This document shows, piece by piece, positions 45,227 through 53,753 of a stretch of DNA of 64,000 nt. The position numbers were made by a program, and so were the translations under genes. The stretch spans positions 1-64,000 of the forward strand of contig CALJUL010000042.1 in NCBI GenBank assembly GCA_937975725.1, in the 5' to 3' direction. The notes below the pieces were generated by a model. That model was not told the origin of the DNA. It saw only the letters and a program-made list of their open reading frames with translations, and did not search any database. Position 1 is the stretch's first letter. Each line of letters opens with the position of its first letter. Source of the stretch: an uncultured Pseudoxanthomonas sp. Lineage in GTDB: Bacteria; Pseudomonadota; Gammaproteobacteria; Xanthomonadales; Xanthomonadaceae.

Positions 45227-45706
45227 ATGACGACGACACGTTCATACGCGCACGTTGGTTGCGCTACGGTCCTGCTCGGCGGGGCCAGCCTAGTTTTCGC
45301 AGGTGGAGGCTTTGAGGCCATCCAGCAGGGGCATCCCCTCGGTTGGCTCGCCGTCGTGGGCGCAATCGGTCTCCTCCTGATTCTCGGCCTCCTATATTGG
45401 ATCAGCTACCGCGCCTATCAGCGGCGGGACTGGATCGAACGACAGCCCTATTCCCACTTCGCACAGCAGGGGCTGAAGCGGGGTGGGTTCTGGAAGGGCT
45501 TCTTCGTCACCTGGGCCGTGGTGCTGGCCGCCCACGTGATGGCCATTCTCGGCATGGGATTTGCGCCAGCGCTTCCGTATCCCGAGCAAACAGGAGCGAT
45601 CTTCAGTGTGGTCACGCTAGCCTTGGTGCCGGCGCATCTGGTGGCGCCACTGCTCGCAGGCTCTGTTTTCAGCCTTCTACGGTCGACCTCCGTTCCCTGC
45701 CGCTAA
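45227..45706 (+). CDS. Small integral membrane protein
   Basis: A 159-aa protein with four probable transmembrane helices (about 8-26, 38-58, 92-112 and 122-145). The cytoplasmic loop between helices 2 and 3 is basic (YRAYQRRDWIERQ). No family was recognised. It begins 7 nt after the lipoprotein stop and probably shares its transcript. Confidence 0.7.
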   Translation: MTTTRSYAHVGCATVLLGGASLVFAGGGFEAIQQGHPLGWLAVVGAIGLLLILGLLYWISYRAYQRRDWIERQPYSHFAQQGLKRGGFWKGFFVTWAVVLAAHVMAILGMGFAPALPYPEQTGAIFSVVTLALVPAHLVAPLLAGSVFSLLRSTSVPCR

Positions 45707-45900
45707 TATCTCTGGGTTGTCGGCGCCATCCGATGTTACTGGATTAATTTATTAACTATAAGAGTATTTCGCTCGCAGTTTGACTTATGCAACCTGATGG
45801 TTGAATCAGACTAGCTTACCAGGCACGAACGCTGCCTCTACACTCACCACCCGATATGGGCTCATAAAAATGAGTGGAATTTCACCACTCGTAATTGGCT

Positions 45901-46704
45901 CTAATCCGCATTCTCGCCGCGAAAGTAGCCGTGGCAATCCATGTTGAGGTAGCCGCCAGTTACCGCATCACGCGGACCCAATATGCCCGACAACGTGAAA
46001 GCGCGGTTATTCGAGTGCTTGACGTCGTAGTGAAATCCATCGTCACAGCAATTTGAGTATTTCCACCTTCGAGGGAATGGTGCCGCGCCATGTCGCGGCC
46101 CACGATGGTCAAAGATAAGCCCATCATCGTTGACCCACTGTTGTCGGCTCGCATGATGTCCACTTCCTGGAACCGCGCGCTTATATCTCCCTGAAAAACG
46201 CTCAATCAACTCGACTGCATCGCGCACGGCATTAGGGGCATTGTAGGCCTCGCACGCAGCCCAAATGTTCAGACGCCTATCATGCCCAAACCCGCATTGC
46301 GGGAGGATTAAAGCATCCGCAACTACGCTCGGCTTAACCTGCGCCGCCCATTGCTCTTCCTCCTCCAGAATAGGCTGCAGTGTAGCCACCCAGCCAGCAA
46401 ATCGGTCACGCCTGGCAGCGACCAGGTCTGCGTTTGAGAGCCAGCGGAAACGAAAATGGCATCTGATCTGCGCCGAGATCTCCGCACGCCGATCGCCGTC
46501 TTCTGAGACGGCTAGAACATGTGCTTGAGGTGACTGGGCTGCAGCGTCCAGAACACGCTTGATGCTACGGAATCCAAGTAGTGGGCGTGGCTCATCCGAC
46601 ACGAGATAAGTGGCATCCCACCCTGCACGGATGAGACCATCGGCGCGCCTTTCCATCTCTCGGACTTGGTCTCGCTTGAAGCCGGCTACCACGAGCAGTG
46701 GCAT
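45901..46704 (-). CDS. Unrecognised protein, second gene of a two-gene unit
   Basis: A 267-aa soluble protein. The N-terminal 110 residues look alpha/beta (MPLLVVAGFKRDQVREMERR... HVLAVSEDGDRR). The C-terminal part has a striking run of aromatic, His, Cys and Asp residues (WVNDDGLIFDHRGPRHG, CCDDGFHYDVKH, YLNMDCHGYFRG) suggestive of an enzyme core, but no family was identified. It starts 3 nt after the preceding stop. It could be a defence or toxin effector; this is a guess from context. Confidence 0.65.
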   Translation of the reverse strand: MPLLVVAGFKRDQVREMERRADGLIRAGWDATYLVSDEPRPLLGFRSIKRVLDAAAQSPQAHVLAVSEDGDRRAEISAQIRCHFRFRWLSNADLVAARRDRFAGWVATLQPILEEEEQWAAQVKPSVVADALILPQCGFGHDRRLNIWAACEAYNAPNAVRDAVELIERFSGRYKRAVPGSGHHASRQQWVNDDGLIFDHRGPRHGAAPFPRRWKYSNCCDDGFHYDVKHSNNRAFTLSGILGPRDAVTGGYLNMDCHGYFRGENAD

Positions 46705-46707
46705 TGC

Positions 46708-47568
46708 CTATTTCCTCGTAACACCGATCAGTTTTAGCACGACATCGAGCGGCACAGATACACGTTTGATGTCATCCTCGCTGAGAGCAGAAAGAAGCAA
46801 TTCAGATGCAAATCGCCGCTGCCGATCAGACATCTCAGACCCAATCGCTACTCGCTCATCGGACGTTGTGCCATCAGCCGTGCTTGTCAACCAAGTTGAC
46901 TGAAAGGGAATGTTGTTCCCGGCGGCCCAACTACGAAGAACCTCAGTGAGCTGTTGAGTGCGAAAATCATGCCACTGCGGCCGTAGTCTCTGCTCGTTGA
47001 CTACGCGTAAGAAATCGGCAATAGGCGTAGATGTAGTTAATGATGCTAACAATGCATCCCTTGCGGCCCCCGACTGGTTTTCGGCGAATGGTGCTGCGCG
47101 CGCAACAAGCACCTCGAAACTCGTCGGAGGAAGCGGGATCGCACCGTCGGGCGCGACGTCACCCGCGAGCATACCAATGACGGCGTCGCTTGCTGGGTCG
47201 TAGTAAAAAAGCTTATCGCTAACAAATGTCAGCGCCGCAAACAAGTCGCGCCTGATTCCTGGTTTGGCTTGCCGAGCAGATGAAGCGCCTTCCGCAAGCA
47301 ATGCGGGCCGATCAGCCGGCGCTACGAGTAGATCTGCCCCAGGGACTTCAAGCTTTACCAAGCGACCAGCAGCTTCAAGCTTGGTTAAAATCTTGCTGAA
47401 TTTCTTCCGCGCCAAAGTCGCTGGCGGCGCATGATTCTCAACCTTCGCAACTCTCAACACTTCCGAGGACAGGCCCGCACCTGTTGGAGCGTTGCCGCGC
47501 TGATCTACCAAGTCGTGCAAGCAACGAACGATCAAATCCATCCATTGCGCTTCGGTAAGCGTGGTCAT
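46708..47568 (-). CDS. Unrecognised protein, first gene of a two-gene unit
   Basis: A 286-aa soluble protein. The N-terminal 75 residues (LIVRCLHDLVDQRGNAPTGAGLSSEVLR...KKFSKILTKLEAAGRL) have the look of a winged-helix or OST-HTH domain. The remainder is helical and lacks known motifs. It is tightly coupled to the following gene (3-nt gap), so the two products probably work together. Confidence 0.65.
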   Translation of the reverse strand: MTTLTEAQWMDLIVRCLHDLVDQRGNAPTGAGLSSEVLRVAKVENHAPPATLARKKFSKILTKLEAAGRLVKLEVPGADLLVAPADRPALLAEGASSARQAKPGIRRDLFAALTFVSDKLFYYDPASDAVIGMLAGDVAPDGAIPLPPTSFEVLVARAAPFAENQSGAARDALLASLTTSTPIADFLRVVNEQRLRPQWHDFRTQQLTEVLRSWAAGNNIPFQSTWLTSTADGTTSDERVAIGSEMSDRQRRFASELLLSALSEDDIKRVSVPLDVVLKLIGVTRK

Positions 47569-47863
47569 GCTATCCCCTTAAATGCAGAAGGAGAGCATAG
47601 GCTCCCCTTCCGATTATTCCTTTATTGTAATCACTCATCTACCCATAGGGGGTGTTGCTCGCGTTTTCATCTAGCGAGAGACGAGGATCTCGCTAGGAAC
47701 TTCCGCGCACCAAGCCCAGGAACCTTCCGCCCTGCAAAGCACGCCGTAGCGCATTGGCTCTGCCTGTCAGAATTGAGACAAGTCTATTGATGAATCGGTA
47801 GACCCGCAAGCAGGCGGCGGCTTGTCGAGACGACCCCGAGTCTCACCACCCAATGAGATGACC

Positions 47864-48259
47864 TCAGCCCGGGAACTTTGGGAACTTCTCGCCAGGGTGC
47901 CGAGCCTTCCATTCTTTGTAGGCCGCAGTCCCTTCCCATGCGGTAAAGGACCTCGGCGGACGACCGCGGCCGGTCCACGTTTCTTGAGTGTGTGGCAACC
48001 AATACTTGGGGGCGACCTCTTTGGTTCCCACTTCCTTCTTGGCCTTTGCCGAGCCATTCACACCCACGGCTGCCACAACCTCGCTTTTCTGCTTGGCACT
48101 GAAATGCTGGCTGTATTGGCCCAACAAGTTCAAGACCTCGGCGAAGGCATCGGCCGCTTGCTGTTGGCGGAGCTGGCTCTCTTGTTCCTCGAGCTTCCGG
48201 AGTTCTTCCTCCAGCTTGGCTTTAGCGGTGGCGATGGAATCCAGGGTGGGCTTGCTCAT
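47864..48259 (-). CDS. hns: H-NS-family DNA-binding protein
   Basis: A 131-aa nucleoid protein. The N-terminal coiled coil (AKLEEELRKLEEQESQLRQQ, about 14-33) allows oligomerization. The C-terminal domain has the H-NS AT-hook-like signature TWTGRGRPPRSF (about 93-104). Element-borne H-NS proteins often silence their own AT-rich cargo. ATG 48259 follows an AAAGG site. Confidence 0.88.
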   Translation of the reverse strand: MSKPTLDSIATAKAKLEEELRKLEEQESQLRQQQAADAFAEVLNLLGQYSQHFSAKQKSEVVAAVGVNGSAKAKKEVGTKEVAPKYWLPHTQETWTGRGRPPRSFTAWEGTAAYKEWKARHPGEKFPKFPG

Positions 48260-48390
48260 CAATACCTTCCTTTCTATCTGGCGCTCATTGAATGCAATGA
48301 GAATGGCGAATGCCTTGAATGTTAGCGAATGCCGCTTGACTATTTGATATTACGTCTTAGCTTCCGTGAAATTCCAATCCTACCCCACCC

Positions 48391-48912
48391 GTGAAGAACG
48401 CTGAACTTATTTCTCACTTGTCAAGGCTTGGAATAGCGATCAAGAGACGTGGAGGCCCTGATTCCGGCTGGACATCATCACATATCGACCGCCCCGAGAA
48501 GGTCAGCCACTTCAATTCAAAGAGAGAGCTTCTAATATATTGGAAGAACAAGTCATTTGAGAGGGCGGCCACTCGTCAAAGAGTAACCACGCTGGTTGGA
48601 CTCATGGACCAGCTAAGCCAAAGCGAAATTCGCGCTATAGCAAATTGGCTATTCGGGGGCGCTAAGAATTACCCTCGCGGACTCTCAAGGCTGCACTTTC
48701 TGGCCCCCCACGCAGAGCCAATAGAAGACTGGATGTCTGCCGTAGAGAATCTCTCTGAAAGACATGGCCCAATTTCTAACGACTGGACCAAGTCAATCTA
48801 CCGCGATGAAATCCTTAGAGACCGACGCGCCAGAGAGCTACTATTGAAGGCCCTCCGAGCCAGCGAGCATGGCAATGCCGTCACCCGCCCCATTGATCGT
48901 CGATCACCTTGA
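48391..48912 (+). CDS. Unrecognised protein coupled to a nuclease-like gene
   Basis: A 173-aa charged, helical protein with GTG start at 48391. No family was recognised. It overlaps the next gene by 44 nt, so both are read from one transcript. The codon use is AT-richer than the flanks. It could be a partner or inhibitor of the following protein. Confidence 0.65.
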   Translation: MKNAELISHLSRLGIAIKRRGGPDSGWTSSHIDRPEKVSHFNSKRELLIYWKNKSFERAATRQRVTTLVGLMDQLSQSEIRAIANWLFGGAKNYPRGLSRLHFLAPHAEPIEDWMSAVENLSERHGPISNDWTKSIYRDEILRDRRARELLLKALRASEHGNAVTRPIDRRSP

Positions 48913-49828
48913 TGAGTTTGGCATCAAGGCTTATTCAAACTTCCTAGGGGCCGCATTTCAACTGGCGGTCGTCGAGCTCTCCGCCTCAAACTTGCACAGC
49001 TCTTTAGACGAGGAATCCATAACTGGCGCACTCTTGGGGGCATTTGCAGTTGCGACACCAATATGCGCTTCTGCGTTCTCCGTTCCCTATGGAATATCGT
49101 CTTCATGGGTGAGGTATAGCAAAAACTTAACTAATGGAATGGCGGAGAAAGACACCGGCGCTGACTTTGCTTTGCTGATCAGACTTGACACGGAAAGATC
49201 GCGGCTAGCTATCTTTCAAGCTAAGAAGAGCGAATCCATGGTCGGAAGCTTTGACGTATCGTCAGACTCTCCGAAAACAACAAGCCGCCCTAGAGTCGAG
49301 AAGCAGTTCACACGACTGAAAGATTTCAGTATCTCAATACTTGAAGAGAGGACTCGCAGAAGGAAACTCTCGGGTCCCGTAGCATCTCAACCATCGGGTA
49401 TCGAATCGCTTCAGTGGTCTCATTACCTCGTATACGGGCACGGTAGCTTCCATTGCTGCCCACTCTCATCTCTAACAGATGTGGACGAGGCAATAAGCTC
49501 AAGTTCACCACTTTCAACCGTAAAACTAGGCCATCGAGAGCATTTCGGCTTTGCGGAAATGCTGAATCGAGGTGCGGATACTACTAGCCCCTCCGCCCTT
49601 GGCTGGCTGAATTTGAATAATCTGACGACAACTAAGCGCGCCGTGGTCGAGGCTAGTAGGCACTTTACGGTCTATGAAGCCAGTGCTTGCCCCGAACTTG
49701 CCCTGAAGGCAGTCCTATCCAATGAGCGCGATCCGCTTCCGAGAGGCCTGCTAGTTAAGCGGGCGCGCCAAGGTTTGAGACGCAAGACACCGCACAAGCC
49801 AGGATCGCATCAAGGACCTTGCGCGTAG
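48869..49828 (+). CDS. PD-(D/E)XK-type nuclease-like protein
   Basis: A 319-aa protein. A helix with E48/E49 (LDEESITGALLGAF) is followed by D99 (TGADFALLI) and Q117-x-K119 (AIFQAKK). This order and spacing match the E...D...QxK core of PD-(D/E)XK nucleases such as Mrr-like enzymes. The C-terminal half is unassigned, with a basic end (KRARQGLRRKTPHK). It overlaps the preceding gene by 44 nt and is the last gene before attR, a common site for defence cargo. The nuclease call is by motif only. Confidence 0.65.
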   Translation: MAMPSPAPLIVDHLDEFGIKAYSNFLGAAFQLAVVELSASNLHSSLDEESITGALLGAFAVATPICASAFSVPYGISSSWVRYSKNLTNGMAEKDTGADFALLIRLDTERSRLAIFQAKKSESMVGSFDVSSDSPKTTSRPRVEKQFTRLKDFSISILEERTRRRKLSGPVASQPSGIESLQWSHYLVYGHGSFHCCPLSSLTDVDEAISSSSPLSTVKLGHREHFGFAEMLNRGADTTSPSALGWLNLNNLTTTKRAVVEASRHFTVYEASACPELALKAVLSNERDPLPRGLLVKRARQGLRRKTPHKPGSHQGPCA

Positions 49829-50015
49829 CCATTCTCAGAAACGGCTGCCAGCTCTCTCGGGAAGGGAGGCCTCCTCTCGAACAACTGCCGATCTTGCCTG
49901 GACTAGCGGTTTGATCGAACCAACCGCTACAATGGCCGCACACAAGACAGGACACATCCTGGGCTTGCGTTCTGCCGGGAGCGGCGGGGATTCGGGGTCA
50001 AGTCGACCCGACTTT

Positions 50016-50029
50016 CCTCTCTCCGCCAG
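50016..50029 (+). repeat. attR: right direct repeat of the element
   Basis: CCTCTCTCCGCCAG is identical to 30614-30627 in the tRNA-Ser 3' end. Sequence to its left does not resemble a tRNA, as expected for the far junction. Confidence 0.85.
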
Positions 50030-50037
50030 ATACTAAA

Positions 50038-50069
50038 GAAAGCCCTTGAATTTCAAGGGCTTTCTTTTT
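50038..50069 (+). terminator. Strong hairpin terminator just outside attR
   Basis: A perfect 12-bp stem, GAAAGCCCTTGA / TCAAGGGCTTTC, has an ATT loop and is followed by TTTT. It probably is the original terminator of the tRNA-Ser gene, displaced by the insertion, and would also help end the minus-strand operon. Confidence 0.8.
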
Positions 50070-50215
50070 CTGCGATCCCGGCATGTCCTTCAGCGCACCA
50101 TCGGCTGCTGGCCGGCCCCGGACACCAGGGCCTTGGAACCCCGTCGCCACGGCCAAAGCCGTAGCGCCGCCACCTCGCAAGCATCGGAGCATCATTAGCG
50201 CGATCGGATCCGGGA

Positions 50216-51328
50216 TCAGGCATCCGCTCTGAGGAATGCCGGCATTTCCTCGCCGGCGAGGACCGCGGCAAGCGTCTCGTCCGCTTCCACGATGGGAATG
50301 CATCGCTCCAGGTACCAGTCGCGGTTGTAATAGCTTTGCGCATAGCGGTCGCCGCTGTCGCACAGGATCGTGACGATCGACCCGCGCCGGCCTTCGTTGC
50401 GCATCCGATGCGCGGCCGCCAGCACGCCGACGAAGTTGGTGCCGGTCGAACCGCCCACGCGGCGCCCCAGGACCGCGCTGACGTACCGCATGGCCGCCAG
50501 CGAGAGCGCGTCCGGCACCTTGACCATCGCATCGATGCAGCCGGGAATGAAGCTGGGCTCGACCTTCGGCCGGCCGATGCCTTCCACCCGGCTGCCGCTG
50601 CATACGGCGATGTCGCGGTACCGTTCGCCAGCGAGGGCGGCGCGGTAGCCGTCGAAGAAGGCGGAAGTCTCCGGGTCCGCACACAGGATGCGCGTGTTGT
50701 GTCGGCGGTAGCGGACGTATCTGCCCAGGGTCGCGGCGGTGCCGCCGGTACCGGGACTGCAGACGATCCAGGCCGGTATCGGATTCGGTTCCGATTCCAT
50801 CTGCCGGAAGATGGATTCGGCGATGTTGTTGTTCGCCCGCCAGTCGGTCGCGCGCTCGGCATAGGTGAACTGGTCCATGAAATGGCCGCCGGTCTCGCGC
50901 GCCAGCCGCACCGATGCGCCGTGGAGATCGGAGGCGTTCTCCACCAGGTGGCAACGGCCGCCGTGGAACTGGATGGCGGCGATCTTCTCGGGCGACGTGC
51001 CCCGCGGCATGACGGCGATGAACGGCAATCCCAGCAAGCGGGCGAAATACGCCTCCGAAACCGCGGTCGAGCCGCTGGACGCTTCGACGACCGTGCTGCC
51101 CTCGTGCAACCAGCCGTTGGCCAGCGCATACAGGAACAACGAGCGCGCAAGGCGGTGCTTGAGGCTGCCTGTGGGATGGCTGGACTCGTCCTTGAGGTAG
51201 AGATCGATGCCCGGGAACCCCGGCAGCGGCATCGGGATCAGGTGGGTATCAGCCGAGCGGTTGAAGTCGGCTTCGACGATCGCGACCGCCCTTGCCGTCC
51301 AGTCGCGGCGGTCCGGGGCCTCCTGCAT
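50216..51328 (-). CDS. PLP-dependent cysteine synthase-family enzyme (Cds1-like)
   Basis: A 370-aa fold-type II PLP enzyme. The Schiff-base lysine is in HPTGSLKHRLARS (near 56), with the phosphate and substrate loops SSGSTAVSEA and GTGGTAATLG. The sequence style fits the L-cysteine desulfhydrase Cds1 group rather than CysK/CysM, but activity cannot be decided here. It lies 160 nt downstream of ligC on the same strand. ATG 51328 has no strong ribosome site. Confidence 0.8.
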   Translation of the reverse strand: MQEAPDRRDWTARAVAIVEADFNRSADTHLIPMPLPGFPGIDLYLKDESSHPTGSLKHRLARSLFLYALANGWLHEGSTVVEASSGSTAVSEAYFARLLGLPFIAVMPRGTSPEKIAAIQFHGGRCHLVENASDLHGASVRLARETGGHFMDQFTYAERATDWRANNNIAESIFRQMESEPNPIPAWIVCSPGTGGTAATLGRYVRYRRHNTRILCADPETSAFFDGYRAALAGERYRDIAVCSGSRVEGIGRPKVEPSFIPGCIDAMVKVPDALSLAAMRYVSAVLGRRVGGSTGTNFVGVLAAAHRMRNEGRRGSIVTILCDSGDRYAQSYYNRDWYLERCIPIVEADETLAAVLAGEEMPAFLRADA

Positions 51329-51486
51329 CGGCTGAATGTTCAACTCTCGTCTCCTGCTACCGTGCGCGTCCGGCACGGCCATGCGGCCCACGGAGGCGAA
51401 CGTCTGGCGATGGTCCGGTCCCGCGCTGGTCCTGCCCGGCCGCAGCGGCGGAGGTATGACGCCAGCTCGACCATGCGGCAACGTGG

Positions 51487-52440
51487 TCAGCGCAACTGCT
51501 TCTCGAGCCGGTCCAGCACGCGATAGCAGGGCAGCACCTGCGCCACGCTCGCGTTCGGCTCGCGGCCCTCGCGGATCGCGGCGAAGAACTCGCGGTCCTG
51601 CAACTCGATGCCGTTCATCGACACGTCGACGTGGCTCACGTCGATCTTCTCTTCCCGGCCGTCGACCAGATCGTCGTAGCGCGCGATGTACGTGCCGCTG
51701 TCGCCGATGTAGCGGAAGAAGGTGCCGAGCGGGCCGTCGTTGTTGAACGACAGGCTCAACGTGCAGATCGCGCCGGTGCTGCTCTTGAGCTGGATCGACA
51801 TGTCCATGGCGATGCCGAGCACCGGATGGATCGGCCCCTGCAGCGCGTTGGCCGCAACGATCTCGCCGCCGCTCTGGTAAGCGAACAGGTCGACCGTGTG
51901 CGCGGCGTGGTGCCAGAGCAGATGGTCGGTCCAACTGCGCGGCTGGCCGAGCGCGTTCATGTTGGTTCGGCGGAAAAAATAGGTCTGCACGTCCATCTGC
52001 TGCAACGCGAACTCGCCCGCCGCGATCTTCCCGTGGAGGTACTGGTGGCTGGGATTGAAGCGCCGCGTGTGGCCGCACATCGCGATCTTGCCGGTCCGCT
52101 CCTGCATCGCGACCACGGCTTCCGCGTCGGCCAGGCTGTCGGCCAGCGGAATCTCGACCTGCACGTGCTTGCCGGCCCGGAGGCAGGCGATGGCCTGCGC
52201 GGCGTGCATCTGCGTCGGCGTGCACAGGATTACCGCGTCGATCTCCGGCCGGGCCAGGGAGTCGGCGAGGTCGGTCGCGACGTGCGCGATCCCGTACTTG
52301 CGCGCGACCTCCTCGGTCTTCTCCCGCTCGCGGCCGACCAGCGAGACGACTTCGACGCCGTCGATGTTCGCCATGGCGTCGAGATGCTTGATGCCGAAGG
52401 CGCCGGCACCGGCCAGCGCCACCTTGATGGATCTGCTCAT
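51487..52440 (-). CDS. ligC: 4-Carboxy-2-hydroxymuconate semialdehyde (hemiacetal) dehydrogenase
   Basis: Gfo/Idh/MocA-type NADP oxidoreductase, 317 aa, converting the protocatechuate 4,5-ring-cleavage product to 2-pyrone-4,6-dicarboxylate. The Rossmann motif GAGAFG is near the start, and VEIPLADS and HTVDLFAYQSGG fit the family. The position after ligB identifies it. ATG 52440 is preferred to an in-frame GTG at 52455. Confidence 0.88.
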   Translation of the reverse strand: MSRSIKVALAGAGAFGIKHLDAMANIDGVEVVSLVGREREKTEEVARKYGIAHVATDLADSLARPEIDAVILCTPTQMHAAQAIACLRAGKHVQVEIPLADSLADAEAVVAMQERTGKIAMCGHTRRFNPSHQYLHGKIAAGEFALQQMDVQTYFFRRTNMNALGQPRSWTDHLLWHHAAHTVDLFAYQSGGEIVAANALQGPIHPVLGIAMDMSIQLKSSTGAICTLSLSFNNDGPLGTFFRYIGDSGTYIARYDDLVDGREEKIDVSHVDVSMNGIELQDREFFAAIREGREPNASVAQVLPCYRVLDRLEKQLR

Positions 52441-52455
52441 GCGGTGAATCTCCAC

Positions 52456-53310
52456 TTAGCCATTGGCCAGGATCAGATGCCCCACGGCCGTGTTCGACGC
52501 GGGCACGTGGTAGAAGCGATGCAGCACGTTCGGTGCGGGACCGCCGGCGACATCGGCCATCGCGCCCCGCGCGATCAGCCACATGACCAGCTCGATGCCC
52601 TCGCTGCCCGCCTCGCGCACGTATTCGATGTGCGGCACCTGCGCCAGCGCCTCGGGCTCGGCGACCAGGCGATCGAGGAAGCGGTTGTCCCATTCGCGGT
52701 TGATCAACCCGGCGCGCGGGCCCTGCAACTGGTGGCTCATGCCGCCGGTGCCCCAGACCTGCACCCTGAGCGGTCGCTCGTAGCTCTCGATCGCCTTGCG
52801 GATCGCCTGGCCCAGGAGGAAGCAGCGCCGGCCCGACGGCACCGGGTACTGCACCACGTTGACCGCGAACGGAATCACCGGGCACGGCCACGCCGCGGGC
52901 TGCCCGAACATCAGCGACAGCGGCACCGTGAGACCGTGGTCGACCTCCATCCGGTTGACGATGGTCAGGTCGAAATCGTCCTGGATCACGCTCTGCGCGA
53001 TGTGCGCCGCCAGTTCAGGATGGCCGGCGACCCGCGGCACCGGCCTCGGCCCCCAGCCTTCGTCGGCGATCGGATAGTCGGCCGCCGTGCCGATGGCGAA
53101 GGTCGGGATCAGATCCAGGCTGAACGCGGTGGCGTGGTCGTTGTAGACCAGGAAAATCACGTCGGGCGGATCGGCGGCGATCCAGCGCTTGCCGAATTCG
53201 TAGCCGTCGAAGACCGGCTTCCAGTACGGCTCGGCCGTCTTGCCAAGATCGAGCGCGGCGCCGATGGCCGGTACATGGCTGGTGTAGACGGAAGCGGTGA
53301 TGCGCGCCAT
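52456..53310 (-). CDS. ligB: Protocatechuate 4,5-dioxygenase beta subunit
   Basis: Catalytic subunit of the Fe(II) extradiol dioxygenase that opens protocatechuate between C4 and C5, 284 aa. H12 (TSHVPAIG), H59 (YNDHATAF) and the late glutamate in GSEGIELVMW correspond to the iron ligands of LigB, and GGMSHQLQGPRAG carries the active-site His. It begins 2 nt after ligA ends. Confidence 0.95.
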   Translation of the reverse strand: MARITASVYTSHVPAIGAALDLGKTAEPYWKPVFDGYEFGKRWIAADPPDVIFLVYNDHATAFSLDLIPTFAIGTAADYPIADEGWGPRPVPRVAGHPELAAHIAQSVIQDDFDLTIVNRMEVDHGLTVPLSLMFGQPAAWPCPVIPFAVNVVQYPVPSGRRCFLLGQAIRKAIESYERPLRVQVWGTGGMSHQLQGPRAGLINREWDNRFLDRLVAEPEALAQVPHIEYVREAGSEGIELVMWLIARGAMADVAGGPAPNVLHRFYHVPASNTAVGHLILANG

Positions 53311-53312
53311 GG

Positions 53313-53753
53313 TCAGAACCCCGGCTTCTTGGCGTTGCCCTGCGGCTGCCGCTGCGGCTGCGCGCTGCCGTCCTCGCCAAGGTAGCGGTTGCCTTCGATG
53401 CCACGCCCGCCTGCGATCATCATGTCGCGGTACTCCTCTTCGGTCATGCCGGTCATGCTGCCGGCCATCTGCTGGAAGCTCATGCCGTGCGTCGCGCCAA
53501 GCTTGGCGAGGAAATAGATGTTGCCGCCCTCGGCGATGCAGCGATTGAGGTCGCGCGCGAGCACCGCCTGCTTCTGCGCCTCGGTCATCGGCCAGCGATC
53601 CAGGCAGGCACGCGGGTCGGCGAGGAAATCCTCGCGGTTGCCGGCCTTCATCAGCGACATGCAGAACTGGTTGAGCCAGTAGCCCTTGTGCGACTGGTCG
53701 GCGTCGAAGATGGTCGTGCCGGGGACGTCGAGATAGGGTTTGTCAAGCGCCAT
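53313..53753 (-). CDS. ligA: Protocatechuate 4,5-dioxygenase alpha subunit
   Basis: A 146-aa helical partner of LigB that closes the active site. It has the LigA segments YWLNQFCMSLMKAGNRE and LDRWPMTEAQKQAVLARD. Its start overlaps the ligI stop by one base (TGATG), a sign of coupled translation. Confidence 0.93.
   Translation of the reverse strand: MALDKPYLDVPGTTIFDADQSHKGYWLNQFCMSLMKAGNREDFLADPRACLDRWPMTEAQKQAVLARDLNRCIAEGGNIYFLAKLGATHGMSFQQMAGSMTGMTEEEYRDMMIAGGRGIEGNRYLGEDGSAQPQRQPQGNAKKPGF

Larger units (their letters stand above)
30628..50029. mobile_element. tRNA-Ser-integrated mobilizable element (IME) with defence cargo
   Basis: This 19.4 kb segment is bounded by the 14-bp direct repeats of the tRNA end. 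It contains two tyrosine integrase genes (one broken), a MobA/MobL relaxase, an oriT-like site and a MobC-like gene, but no type IV secretion genes. It would therefore need a helper conjugation system. Cargo genes use less GC-rich codons than the flanks. Several operons resemble phage defence or toxin-antitoxin units. The boundaries rest on the repeat pair; comparison with an empty site would confirm them. Confidence 0.85.

Noticed and set aside
49755..49955. A 66-codon minus-strand frame near attR
   Set aside because: It overlaps the end of the nuclease-like gene and the non-coding junction, with no supporting features.
30628..50029. CRISPR array or restriction-modification system in the element
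   Set aside because: No regularly spaced repeats and no methyltransferase motifs were found.
30705..50029. Complete conjugative element
   Set aside because: No VirB/Tra pore, coupling protein or pilus genes are present; only mobilization functions are visible.
50216..52891. A single 891-codon minus-strand frame
   Set aside because: Only the last 370 codons match an enzyme. The upstream part is a wrong-frame reading of ligC and ligB.
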